Source of the DNA: Stenotrophomonas raiganjensis (SeqCode)
GTDB lineage: Bacteria; Pseudomonadota; Gammaproteobacteria; Xanthomonadales; Xanthomonadaceae
Assembly (NCBI RefSeq): GCF_030658505.1
Contig: NZ_JAUTXR010000140.1
Coordinates: 41,668-105,667, forward strand
DNA length: 64,000 nucleotides
Direction: 5' to 3'
This document shows, piece by piece, positions 44,763 through 53,214 of the stretch. The position numbers and the translations under genes were made by a program. Position 1 is the stretch's first letter, and every line of letters starts with the position of its first letter. The notes beneath the pieces are model-generated. The model ran no database searches. It worked only from the letters and a program-made list of their open reading frames with translations, and was not told the DNA's origin.

Positions 44763-45045
44763 GGGCCGGCTTAAAAGTTACTTCTGCGCCAAACTGCTTT
44801 GTGATTGGGCGTGGTTGAAGTACTGCGGGCGTGCGCTTCTGGCCTGAAGGCGCAAAGAACGGTCCGTCATATTACAAACGAAATCGCTGCGGAAATGGAT
44901 GCTGAACTTCCAACGCCGTCCAAGCGCCAGGGCCGTGAACCCACCTCCGAGCAGCCCACATAGCTCAGTAGAGGCCCGCGCAGAGTAGGTCCTATTTGGA
45001 CACGCCGGGCTCGCGCGTAGCGACGCGGCCCTTGGCGAAATCAGT

Positions 45046-45747
45046 TCAGAACGTGGCGTCGGTGACTTCCAACAACCCCATATCATTCATTTCCATTTCG
45101 ACTTCATTAGCCCGTTGAATGTGATCCGGGTTTGCCAGATCAAATGCCTCATTGACTGAAATCACGATGCTCCCATTCGGCGCTGGGACAACGGCATCGG
45201 CGATAGGAAGATCCTGATCACTCAACTTACTTCGTACGTAAGCCATCCAGCCAACACATTTTCGATGCGGGAACGTTGCGTACGAAGTCTTGTAGTACTG
45301 AAATTCACCATGGACCTTATCGTATACATCAGCAAATGCGAATGTGACTTCCGGCTCCCCCTCCAACACGGCCAGCATGATGCCCACAACTAACGACGTT
45401 GGGTTGGCTTCAAGCTTGTCAGGGCGGGAGATAGCAAGGGTCATGTACCCAAATTCGGGCATGTAATCAATCTCAATCAATCCGGGGTGGCGCTTGGTTC
45501 CACTGTCATTGACCACAGCAGCGGCAAACGCCTCTGAGCCCATCAACTCGGCGCGCTCGCGCAATCGGGCCACGACCGCCCCCTCATCTTCAAATGGAAC
45601 GAGCTTTTGCTTGGGCGTATTCTCCCCGCAGAACCAATTATGGTTCCCAGGGATCCGCCGCAGCATCTCCAAAAGATGCCAGTACGCGCCCAAGAAGTCC
45701 GTCTCTTTGCGTTGTCCAATATCGATCCGAAGTATTGTGCAGATCAT
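45046..45747 (-). CDS. Imm52-family immunity protein (TsiT-like)
   Basis: 233 residues, cytoplasmic. GAYWHLLEMLRRIPGNHNWF near the N-terminus and the acidic body fit Imm52, the family paired with Tox-REase-5 nucleases. The ATG overlaps the stop of the toxin gene (ATGA), the usual coupling of effector and immunity. By position equivalent to Pseudomonas aeruginosa TsiT. Still intact although the toxin is broken. GC is well below the genome average. Confidence 0.78.
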   Translation of the reverse strand: MICTILRIDIGQRKETDFLGAYWHLLEMLRRIPGNHNWFCGENTPKQKLVPFEDEGAVVARLRERAELMGSEAFAAAVVNDSGTKRHPGLIEIDYMPEFGYMTLAISRPDKLEANPTSLVVGIMLAVLEGEPEVTFAFADVYDKVHGEFQYYKTSYATFPHRKCVGWMAYVRSKLSDQDLPIADAVVPAPNGSIVISVNEAFDLANPDHIQRANEVEMEMNDMGLLEVTDATF

Positions 45748-46463
45748 GCCTGTATAACCTGAAGAATAAATGGGGTGTGTACGCAAATGACAGGTGGTGG
45801 AATATTAGTTGCCGCCCACCCGTACACCTCAACTTGCATAAAATGCCACTGCAACTTGCCTTGTGGCGAAGCAGTACTAATAACCGCAACCTGCCTGAAA
45901 GCGTCAGCAATCATGCCTGGAAAAATGAATCGACTCGGAAACCCCAACTTAGGCCTTCCGTCGTCCTTCGATAGAAATTGAGAATAACGCCCCTTCGCGT
46001 CAACCACAGTGCACTGTGATCTCCAAAAGCCATCGAAGTACACGCCACCGTAAAGCCACTCTGTGAGGTTCAACTGCTCGGCGTTGGGCTGTGGCCCGCC
46101 TTTTAAAGCAGCCCACGCGCGCCCGGCAATCGACGTGTCAAAAGAGGTCACGGGCAGGCCGGTGTTCTTGTCACAGTAACCAAATTGCTCTGGGCCTGCA
46201 TTCATATTGGCAATTTGCAACTGGTAGTCTCAGTTGACCTTGTTTTCTTTGCGCACGGCGCGACGCGGTACGGCTGGAACCAGCACACCTTGATCCAACT
46301 TGCATTGGTTGCATTCGGTGGAACTGCTTTCATTCGTGCAATCCCCCTCCTTGGCCTGCTCCATGGGAATGACACCAATCGCGCGGCGTAACCGTTCCAA
46401 CGATGCGGAACGACGGATGACCTCGCCGATGGCACGCCCACCAATGGGCATTGCACTAGCCAT
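45744..46463 (-). pseudogene. Tox-REase-5 type VI effector nuclease (TseT-like), interrupted by in-frame TGA
   Basis: Reading from ATG 46463: MASAMPIGGRAIGEVIRRSA, a Cys-pair CNQCKL, RRAVRKENKVN, then TGA at 46232-46230, and in the same frame DYQLQIANMNAGPEQFGYC, LTEWLYGGVYFDGFW and VVDAKGRYSQFL. The second part is the restriction-endonuclease-fold domain (Asp plus DAK-type active site). The two parts are in one frame with nothing missing, so one base change caused the break. A 158-residue fragment could restart at TTG 46220. Co-directional with PAAR, chaperone, co-chaperone and immunity genes. Confidence 0.8.
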
Positions 46464-46466
46464 CCG

Positions 46467-46820
46467 TCAGTTCCTCCAGCTTGTATGTGCGCGAAAGATC
46501 GACAACAAATCTTCCGCCGCCAAATTTGCATTGCGAGCACCCTTCACCTTCAAGGCCACGGCTGGTTCCCTCCGAAGCAATCCATTGGTCGCGGTATCCG
46601 CTCGTACCCAGCGCACCAGTGTTGGTACGCGTGTGATGTGAAGTTCGTAGGTGGCGAATTCATAGGACTCCCGAACAGCCGCCAGAAGTTGTTGGTCCGA
46701 CATGTGTTGCATTTCTTCTGGCATGTCGCACCGCATTTCCGCCGCAATACGTTCGGTGAAAGATTCGGGCTCGGGCAAGCGCAACAAGGCTTCCTGCTCT
46801 GCGGTCAACTCAATGGGCAT
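46467..46820 (-). CDS. Type VI co-chaperone candidate (co-TecT position)
   Basis: 117 residues, soluble, with MPIELTAEQEALLRLPEPES and an alpha-helical middle (MSDQQLLAAVRESYEFATYE). It overlaps the DUF4123 gene by 11 nt and ends 3 nt before the toxin start. In P. aeruginosa the TseT locus has the same order with a co-chaperone between the DUF4123 chaperone and the toxin; the assignment here is by position, not by recognised sequence. Confidence 0.55.
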   Translation of the reverse strand: MPIELTAEQEALLRLPEPESFTERIAAEMRCDMPEEMQHMSDQQLLAAVRESYEFATYELHITRVPTLVRWVRADTATNGLLRREPAVALKVKGARNANLAAEDLLSIFRAHTSWRN

Positions 46821-47250
46821 TACCGTACCGTCCGCTGGTTGTGCGCCATTCCGAAAATGGCGACATGAGACTGTGGAGTTGTTCACGCGTAAGAACACGC
46901 TGCAATCTTTGGAAAGCGCGTGGATCCCAGAAACGAAACAGCGCGCTTGCCCCGTTGGACAGGCGCAAATCCAGGAACGATTGGAGGTGAGTGAAAACCG
47001 CCTCAAAGTCTTCTGCACTGCTGAGGTAGCTCACGCATGGCACGCCGTGCCCAGTTCCCTCCAAAGCGTTCAGCCAACCATGCAGCGCAGCGCTTCCATC
47101 GGTCTGAACAAGCCATGGGCCCGCATCGGCGTGCTTGGCCTCCGGTTGGCCCCAAAACAGGGAACGATGGGGAAGGTCACTGGCGTAGAACCTGAGATTG
47201 AGGGCAGCGTCGCTTCTCACCGCACAATCAATGATCACATAGGTATGCAC
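46810..47250 (-). CDS. DUF4123 type VI effector chaperone (TecT-like)
   Basis: 146 residues starting with GTG, 2 nt after the PAAR gene stop. YVIIDCAVRSD, SLFWGQPEAKHADAGPWLVQ, AVFTHLQSFLDLRL and ALFRFWDPRAFQRLQRVL are DUF4123 features. Such proteins load the cognate effector onto the PAAR/VgrG tip. Confidence 0.85.
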   Translation of the reverse strand: MHTYVIIDCAVRSDAALNLRFYASDLPHRSLFWGQPEAKHADAGPWLVQTDGSAALHGWLNALEGTGHGVPCVSYLSSAEDFEAVFTHLQSFLDLRLSNGASALFRFWDPRAFQRLQRVLTREQLHSLMSPFSEWRTTSGRYGNAH

Positions 47251-47252
47251 GG

Positions 47253-47666
47253 TTAGCGCCCCAGGAACGCGGTGCCGGACTTGGCAGCGGCCAACAGACA
47301 CTCTTCACACACCTCAGACTTGGGCAGCAGAGGGGAGTTCTGCTTTTGTATTGAGGATTGTATTGAGGATTGAGGAACCGGTGCAGGAACTGCCCCACCC
47401 GCTGCTGCCACCCATGCGTGGTTCTGCTGCCCAGAGATGAGACTGTAACTGCATGAAAGCTTGTCCCCATCTCGCGCCACGGCCTGTCCATCAATCATCA
47501 GGCTGTCGTCGCCTGTGACGATTAAAAAAACGCCTTTGTGCAGAGGACAGATTGCTTTATCTCCTACGCGAGCAACTGGCTTGCCATCAATGTCAGTCTC
47601 GGTGGACCCAGTAATGACCGACCCACGATCACTGTGTGTGTCGCCAAGAACGATGATCGTTCTCAT
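47253..47666 (-). CDS. PAAR-domain type VI spike protein
   Basis: 137 residues. N-terminal PAAR domain (IIVLGDTHSDRGSVITGSTE, VARVGDKAICPLHKGVF, VARDGDKLSCSYSLISGQQN) with conserved His and Cys residues that bind zinc at the spike tip; then a short tail with a SSIQSSIQKQ direct repeat and CEECL. GGAG 8 nt before the ATG. First gene of the effector cassette; no other T6SS core genes are in the window. Confidence 0.9.
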   Translation of the reverse strand: MRTIIVLGDTHSDRGSVITGSTETDIDGKPVARVGDKAICPLHKGVFLIVTGDDSLMIDGQAVARDGDKLSCSYSLISGQQNHAWVAAAGGAVPAPVPQSSIQSSIQKQNSPLLPKSEVCEECLLAAAKSGTAFLGR

Positions 47667-47774
47667 AAGCCAACTCCGTTTGACCGCTAACGAAACGCCG
47701 CAGTAGCGATATCAACAAATTCCGGGATCGTCAACACACGTTCAACGCCTGGCTGGCCCGGCCAGACTTCTGTA

Positions 47775-47997
47775 GATAATCATGAGCCGCTGTACGTGTA
47801 GCGCTTTTCTAAATCTACAGGGACAGGCCTCCGGCGAAGCCATGCCGGCGGATGGGGATGTAGAACATCTCGATGTGGTTGAATACGTCAGAGTGAGCCT
47901 CGTCCCCGGGCGGGTAGATTCGTCGCTTTATACGCTCCTTCTTCAGCGCATCAAGCATGCCCTGAGCAATCGTTGCTGGGTGCTGGACTTCCAGCAC
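47775..47997 (-). mobile_element. Remnant of an IS3-family transposase and IS end
   Basis: The minus strand encodes the last 60 or so residues of an IS3-type OrfB integrase: KKERIKRRIYPPGDEAHSDV then NHIEMFYIPIRRHGFAGGLS, the conserved C-terminal part of such transposases. One missing base breaks the frame at the SP-V motif. Downstream CTACAGAAGTCTGGCCGG near 47775 looks like an IS terminus. The rest of the element is gone. Confidence 0.75.
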
Positions 47998-48174
47998 CCG
48001 TTACTCGGAATGGCGGAATGAGAATTCGCCGTCTGGCATTGTTCTCAGGGAGCGGCAGCAGCCAAGCTGAGGTAGATATGCGCCAAGACTTCCCGGCGTC
48101 CGCTTCCGGTCGCTCGCTGATATCGAAGAGGCATGCAGAATGACAGGGACTACCAAAGTCGCAACTGAGTTCCA

Positions 48175-48621
48175 ATGACCGCATTCGATCACTCTCTGGT
48201 GATCCTCCGATTCTTCGGTGACGACCTCCTGCCCGACGAGATCAGTGCCTTGCTCGGAGCGACTCCGACCGCCTCGCATCAATAGGGCTTGGAACTCAGA
48301 GGCAGCCGATCAGGCGCCGTGCGTATCGCCAGGACCGGAAGCTGGCGGTTCAGTGCGGCTCGGCGTGAGCCTGAGGATCTGGAAGCGCAGATCTTCGAGA
48401 TCCTCGATCAGCTCACCGGCGATCTCGCCGTATGGCAGTCATTGGCACGGTCCCGGCCTGACCTGTTCTGCGGTCTTTTCATGGGCAGCAGCAATGACGG
48501 TGTCTCGCTTTCGCCCCGCGTGCTGCTCGCTTTGGGAGAGCGCGGCATTGAGCTCGGGCTGGACATCTATGAAGCTGATGAAGAAGTGCCCAACGCCCAA
48601 CGCCAGCAGGCCATCAATTGA
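48175..48621 (+). pseudogene. DUF4279-like gene interrupted by in-frame TAG
   Basis: From ATG 48175: HSLVILRFFGDDLLPDEISA, then LLGATPTASHQ and TAG at 48283-48285; the same frame continues GLELRGSRSGAVRIARTGSW and ends at 48621. The two halves together (about 148 residues) match the DUF4279 layout. Only one codon separates them from an intact gene. The 3' end overlaps the convergent arr gene by 8 nt. Confidence 0.65.
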
Positions 48622-49048
48622 TGATCTCCCCACTCCCAGACGCCACAAACGCCTTCAACTGCCGAACAAACTCCGCATCGTAGAGCTCCCACTCCACAAT
48701 CTCCCCAACCACCCGCAACGGCTGCGCACTCCGATACGACCGCGTCGGGTTCCCGGGAAACTTCTTGTTGGTCACATTCGGATCGTCTTCAAACGGCCCG
48801 GTCGGCGCCACCACATACACGCGCGGCCGCCCTTCACCGCGAGCCATCTCCGCAGCCAACCCGGCGCCCTTGGCAATCGTGGTGAAGTAGATGTGGTTCA
48901 TCACCACACTGTCGCGATAGTTGGAGCGGAAGCCGGCGCTCAGCAGCTCGCCCACCGCGAGGTCTGCGCGGGTGCCGTGGTAGAACGGCCCGGCGACCTG
49001 GTCGCAGGTGTCATGCGAAACGGGTGTCCATTCGGTGTCCTGCGCCAT
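48614..49048 (-). CDS. arr: Rifampin ADP-ribosyltransferase
   Basis: 144 residues, the full length of chromosomal Arr enzymes. GPFYHGTRADLAVGELLSAG, RSNYRDSVVMNHIYFTT and PNVTNKKFPGNPTRSYRS are diagnostic. Uses NAD+ to ADP-ribosylate rifamycins and so inactivates them. GTG 49054 is an alternative start. No integron or resistance island is seen around it. Confidence 0.92.
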   Translation of the reverse strand: MAQDTEWTPVSHDTCDQVAGPFYHGTRADLAVGELLSAGFRSNYRDSVVMNHIYFTTIAKGAGLAAEMARGEGRPRVYVVAPTGPFEDDPNVTNKKFPGNPTRSYRSAQPLRVVGEIVEWELYDAEFVRQLKAFVASGSGEIIN

Positions 49049-49174
49049 CGGCACTGCCCCTGCGTGTCCTGCCGGATCGACAGGTCGGCGAGTCTAGGGC
49101 GCCCGGTGGGCCTTGCTGCAAGGCCCCATCCGGGAAATACTCTGTAGTGGGAGGCGCGGTGCGCCTCGTTTTTT

Positions 49175-49426
49175 TCATTCTGCGGCGCCGCGCCCTTCCA
49201 GTTCGCGCACGGCGGTTTCCAGCGCATCCAGCTTTTCGCGGGTCTTCAGCAGCACGGCGCGCTGCACTTCGAACTCCTCGCGGGTGACCAGGTCCAGCTT
49301 GGCCAGGCCGGCCTGCAGCGCGCTCTTGAAGGTGGCCTGCAGTTCCTCGCGCGATTCGCGCAGGCCCGGCGGCACCAGGTCGCTGAGGCGACGGGCGAGG
49401 TCATCGATTTGGTTCAGGTCGATCAT
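49175..49426 (-). CDS. ubiK: Ubiquinone accessory factor UbiK (BMFP/YqiC family)
   Basis: 83 residues: N-terminal amphipathic part (MIDLNQIDDLARRLSDLVPP) and a C-terminal coiled coil (REEFEVQRAVLLKTREKLDA). UbiK binds lipid and UbiJ and aids late ubiquinone hydroxylations. GGAG 7 nt before the ATG at 49426. Confidence 0.88.
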   Translation of the reverse strand: MIDLNQIDDLARRLSDLVPPGLRESREELQATFKSALQAGLAKLDLVTREEFEVQRAVLLKTREKLDALETAVRELEGRGAAE

Positions 49427-49579
49427 GGGGGTGCTCCGTGGGGTGGGGCCCGTGCATCCGGCGCGGGCAGGCCATTCGGGCACAAGGATACTGCTGGCAC
49501 CCACTGCCCGGACAGGCGGCAGTGGCTTCGCACGGGCCGCGTTCAGGCGCTATCCTCCACGCCGGAAGACAGGAGATAG

Positions 49580-49921
<342 letters not shown>

Positions 49922-49939
49922 CCCGTTCGGCGGGATGTT

Positions 49940-50012
49940 GTAGAGCCGAGCCGATGCTCGGCTGCATTTCGCGCGATGCAGGAACAGCGGCCGAGCGTGG
50001 GCTCGGCTCTAC
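49940..50012. repeat. Inverted pair of SMAG palindromes
   Basis: GTAGAGCCGAGCCGATGCTC (49940 on) and GCGGCCGAGCGTGGGCTCGG (49987 on, ending CTAC). Lies between convergent PII and kinase genes. Confidence 0.85.
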
Positions 50013-50045
50013 AAGAGCGGTAACGCGGTCGAGCGAGCTCGACCC

Positions 50046-50705
50046 CTACCGGCGCTTGGCCCACTTGTAGAACCGCTTCCAGCCCTGGCGCACGGCGGCC
50101 ACCCAGCCCGGGTCGGCCACCAGTGCGGCCTGTGCGGGGCTCGGGGCCTGGCCGGTTACGCGCTGGCGGATCTTCAGCAGGTTCTTCATGTCGCTGCGGC
50201 GCATCTGCCGGCTCAGCGGGCCGCGGCGCAGCCAGCGGGGTACGCGCCAGGCGGAGGTGAAATCCAGCAGCACCGGCACGCCGCCGCTGACCACCACGTT
50301 GGTGCCATGCAGGTCGTTGTGGGTGATGCCGGCGGCGTGCAGGCGGCTGAGCGCGTGCTGCAGCTGCTCGAACACATCGTTGCCCACGGCCTGCGCAGTG
50401 CTGAGGGTCTGGCCGGGAATGAATTCCATGCCCAGCGCCAGGCCGCCCAGGGTGCCAAGCAGCGCGGGGGCATGCTTCCAGCCGCCCAGGCGCTGCAGCA
50501 TGCGGGCTTCGCGGCGCACCATCAGGCGGGCGATCAGCGAAACCGGGGTGCCGCGATAGCGGGAGTAGTCCTTGATGACCGCCTCACGCCCGTCCAGGCA
50601 GGTGCGGTAGACGTCGGGGGCAAGGAAACGTTCGCCGCGCTTGAGCAGCAGCGGCGCCGCGGCGTCGTCGCCGCAGGAGGAGGGGGGGAGAGCAGGAAGA
50701 TACAT
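50046..50705 (-). CDS. LPS-kinase/RIO-like small kinase
   Basis: 219 residues. Nucleotide-binding Lys in GREAVIKDYSRYRGT, hinge LALGMEFIPGQTLS, catalytic loop GITHNDLHGTNVVV (HxDLHxxN) and the metal-binding Asp in VLLDFTSAW. It resembles Kdo/heptose kinases of LPS core and RIO kinases. Lies near an LpxO-type gene, divergent, which suggests an LPS role by context. Start at ATG 50705 chosen; the ribosome site is weak. Confidence 0.75.
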   Translation of the reverse strand: MYLPALPPSSCGDDAAAPLLLKRGERFLAPDVYRTCLDGREAVIKDYSRYRGTPVSLIARLMVRREARMLQRLGGWKHAPALLGTLGGLALGMEFIPGQTLSTAQAVGNDVFEQLQHALSRLHAAGITHNDLHGTNVVVSGGVPVLLDFTSAWRVPRWLRRGPLSRQMRRSDMKNLLKIRQRVTGQAPSPAQAALVADPGWVAAVRQGWKRFYKWAKRR

Positions 50706-50747
50706 GTCGGGGTCTCGGACGACCCGGTGGGTGGCGCAATGCGTCAA

Positions 50748-51136
50748 GCGAACCGGTGTTACAGGAAGTTACTAAGCTTTCGTTAATTTTAGTACTCGCC
50801 AGTTCGCTATTCCACGATTTGTCGGAGAAATGTCGGGGCCGTGGCTGGAACAGTTCGTCACACCAAATCGGACAATAATGTCTCACTTGTTCCGAGGTGC
50901 GTTGAATATCAATGGCTTGGCCCTGCTTTTCCCCCATTCATCGGCGTTCCGCTGAACGCCGCGCACGCCCGGCTTGACCCCGGCGCACGGCCTGCCGACC
51001 ATAAGCTGTTAACCCGCGACATCGGCGGCCGCCCCTCTCCGGCACGTCCCGTCTCCTGCCGCGTCCCCACCGGTGCTGGCCGCTTGGCCGTGCGTCGCCC
51101 TGTTTCCCGTTCCGGCCGCGGCTGGAGGAAAGTGCT
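50748..51136. other. AT-rich divergent promoter region
   Basis: No gene seen. The left half (50755-50930) is markedly AT-richer than the genome (for example TTTCGTTAATTTTAGTACTC), fitting promoters for the divergent kinase and LpxO-type genes. Any short ORFs here lack ribosome sites. Confidence 0.5.
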
Positions 51137-52045
51137 TTGATCATCAAAATCGTCATTGCAGCGCTGTTCGTGGCCTGCGTGCTGTACATCCACTTCCGTG
51201 GCAAGGTCCGCGCGCGCTGGTCGCGCCAGCTGCTGGACCATTCCAGTTTCATGGCCCCGATCAACGTGGTCATGTACATGTTCTCGAAGGTGCCGACCAC
51301 GCCCTTCCTGGACCCGGCCAAGGAGTTCCCGCAGCTGGAGCCGCTGCGCCAGAACTGGCAGATGATCCGCGACGAGGCGCTGGCGCTGCGCGATGCGCAG
51401 AAGATCGCCGCCTCCAGCACGTTCAACGATGCTGGCTTCAATTCGTTCTTCCGCCGTGGCTGGAAGCGCTTCTACCTGAAGTGGTACGGCCCGTCGCACC
51501 CGTCGGCGAAGGCGATGTGCCCGAAGACCACCGCGTTGCTGGAGTCGCTGCCGGACGTGCGTGCGGCGATGTTCGCGCAGCTGCCGTCGGGCAGCGAACT
51601 GCGTCCGCACCGCGATCCGTTCGCCGGTTCGCTGCGCCTGCACCTGGGTCTGGCCACGCCGAACAACGACGGCTGCTACATCGAAGTGGACGGCATCAAG
51701 AAGAGCTGGCGCGATGGCGAGTGGATGATGTTCGACGAGACCTACATCCACCACGCGCATAACGAGACGCCCGATGACCGCGTGATCCTGTTCTGCGACA
51801 TCGCCCGCCCGCTGCGCTTCGGCCTGCCGGGCCTGTTCAACCGCGCGGTGGCGGCCACGCTGCTGGCCGGCGGTGCTTCGCCGAACCTGCCGGGCGACCC
51901 GACCGGTGGCGTCAACAAGGCCTTCGGCAGCGTCTACAAGGTGCGCCTGAAGGCCAAGGCACTGCGCGAGCGCAGCGTGGTGGCCTACCAGCTGATCAAG
52001 TGGGGCCTGGTGGTGGCGGTGATTGCCGGTATCTGGGCGCTGTGA
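51137..52045 (+). CDS. lpxO: LpxO-type Fe(II)/2-oxoglutarate lipid A hydroxylase
   Basis: 302 residues starting with TTG, 8 nt after GGAGG. N-terminal and C-terminal membrane helices flank an aspartyl/asparaginyl-beta-hydroxylase domain: SGSELRPHRDPFAGSLRLHL (His and Asp iron ligands), DETYIHHAHNETPDDRVIL (distal His). LpxO adds a 2-OH to a lipid A acyl chain; Stenotrophomonas lipid A is known to be hydroxylated. There is no nearby ATG that fits. Confidence 0.88.
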   Translation: MIIKIVIAALFVACVLYIHFRGKVRARWSRQLLDHSSFMAPINVVMYMFSKVPTTPFLDPAKEFPQLEPLRQNWQMIRDEALALRDAQKIAASSTFNDAGFNSFFRRGWKRFYLKWYGPSHPSAKAMCPKTTALLESLPDVRAAMFAQLPSGSELRPHRDPFAGSLRLHLGLATPNNDGCYIEVDGIKKSWRDGEWMMFDETYIHHAHNETPDDRVILFCDIARPLRFGLPGLFNRAVAATLLAGGASPNLPGDPTGGVNKAFGSVYKVRLKAKALRERSVVAYQLIKWGLVVAVIAGIWAL

Positions 52046-52047
52046 CT

Positions 52048-52122
52048 GTAGAGCCGAGCCTATGCTCGGCTTGATTTATCGCAACCTGTCCGAAGAGCAG
52101 CCGAGCATGGGCTCGGCTCTAC
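52048..52122. repeat. Inverted pair of SMAG palindromes
   Basis: GTAGAGCCGAGCCTATGCTC (52048 on) and GCAGCCGAGCATGGGCTCGG (52097 on, ending CTAC), immediately after the lpxO stop and before a classical terminator. Confidence 0.85.
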
Positions 52123-52130
52123 AGAAAGCA

Positions 52131-52160
52131 AAAACCCGCGCTGTCGCCAGCGCGGGTTTT
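52131..52160. terminator. Bidirectional intrinsic terminator between lpxO and speE
   Basis: AAAACCCGCGCT and AGCGCGGGTTTT form a 12-bp stem with a 6-nt loop and A/T tracts on both sides. Confidence 0.9.
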
Positions 52161-52168
52161 TGTTTGGA

Positions 52169-53023
52169 TCAACCTTTCAGTGCCGCCTGCACGAACGGCG
52201 GGGTCACCAGCACGCCGGTGTGCAGCGCGGCGGTGTAGTACAGGGTGTTGAAGGTCTTGGCGGCCGAGTCGGCCTGGCGGAAATCGAAGCTGCTGTCGCC
52301 CTTGCGCGCCATGGTCACGCTCCACCAGCCGGTGGGGTAGCACGGCTGCGGGAACGGCAGGGTCTTGAACGAACCGAAGCCGGCCTTGCCCATCTCGGTG
52401 CGCATTTCGTTGATCAGCTCCAGCTGCATCAGCGGCGACTCGGACTGCTGCACCAGGATGCCGTCGTCCTTCAGGGCCTTGAAGCAGCTCTCGTAGAAGG
52501 CCTTGTTGAACAGGCCTTCGCCCGGGCCGACCGGGTCGGTCGAGTCCACGATCACCACGTCCACGCTGCCGGCCGGGCAGTTGGCCATGTAGGCCACGCC
52601 GTCGTCGAACAGCAGCTCGGCGCGGGCGTCGTCGTTGGAGTCGCACAGTTCCGGGAAGTGCTTGCGCGCCATCACCGTGACCTGCTCGTCGATGTCGCAC
52701 TGGGTCACGCTCTCCACGCCGGTGTGCTTGAGCACTTCGCGCAGGGTGCCGCAGTCGCCGCCACCGATGATCACCACGCGCTTGGGCGCGGCGTGGGTGA
52801 ACAGCACCGGGTGGCTGATCATCTCGTGGTAGAAGAAGTTGTCCTTGCTGGTCAGCATGATGGCCCCGTCGATGGTCATCAGGTTGCCCCAGTCGGTGGT
52901 CTGGAAGATCTCGATCTTCTGGAACGGCGACTGCACCTCGTCCAGCTTGCCGGTGATGCGGTAGCCGATGGCCGAGCCGGTGCGCTCGAAGTGTTCGATG
53001 TACCAGTTGTTGCTGTCAGTCAT
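52169..53023 (-). CDS. speE: Spermidine synthase
   Basis: 284 residues. EHFERTGSAIGYRITGKLDE, the dcSAM-binding VVIIGGGDCGTLREVLKH, and VDVVIVDSTDPVGPGEGLFN with catalytic Asp and DP. Transfers an aminopropyl group to putrescine. Divergent from speA, so polyamine precursor and product genes share the intergenic region. Confidence 0.95.
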   Translation of the reverse strand: MTDSNNWYIEHFERTGSAIGYRITGKLDEVQSPFQKIEIFQTTDWGNLMTIDGAIMLTSKDNFFYHEMISHPVLFTHAAPKRVVIIGGGDCGTLREVLKHTGVESVTQCDIDEQVTVMARKHFPELCDSNDDARAELLFDDGVAYMANCPAGSVDVVIVDSTDPVGPGEGLFNKAFYESCFKALKDDGILVQQSESPLMQLELINEMRTEMGKAGFGSFKTLPFPQPCYPTGWWSVTMARKGDSSFDFRQADSAAKTFNTLYYTAALHTGVLVTPPFVQAALKG

Positions 53024-53143
53024 TGGAAAACAGTCCTGTTCGGAGGGGTGGAGCCGGGCTGGCGGGCGGGGCCGCGTGGCACAGATGCCACATCCGGACG
53101 GATCGGCCCGTTCAGGTTGGAACCTGCCACGGGCGCGGGCGCG

Positions 53144-53181
53144 CATGATAACGAACCTGTGGGCATATAGGCGTTATCATG
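53144..53181. promoter_or_regulatory. 10-bp perfect inverted repeat in the speE-speA intergenic region
   Basis: CATGATAACG (53144-53153) and CGTTATCATG (53172-53181) with an 18-nt spacer, ending 33 nt before the speA start. Could be an operator or an mRNA-leader hairpin; the AT-rich arms stand out from the GC-rich surroundings. Confidence 0.55.
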
Positions 53182-53214
53182 CCCCCCCTTTTATTGCCAA
53201 CAAGGCCGACTGAA

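Noticed and set aside
46230..46232. TGA in the toxin gene as a selenocysteine codon
   Set aside because: No SECIS-like hairpin is apparent just downstream, the family has no Sec at this position, and a linker between Cys-rich and nuclease parts is an unlikely site. A nonsense mutation is simpler.
47782..48021. A 79-codon plus-strand frame
   Set aside because: It is the antisense of the IS3 transposase remnant, whose conserved C-terminal residues are clear on the minus strand.
50841..51140. A 99-codon frame upstream of lpxO
   Set aside because: Lies in the AT-rich promoter region, lacks a ribosome site, ends inside the lpxO start, and has no protein-like pattern.
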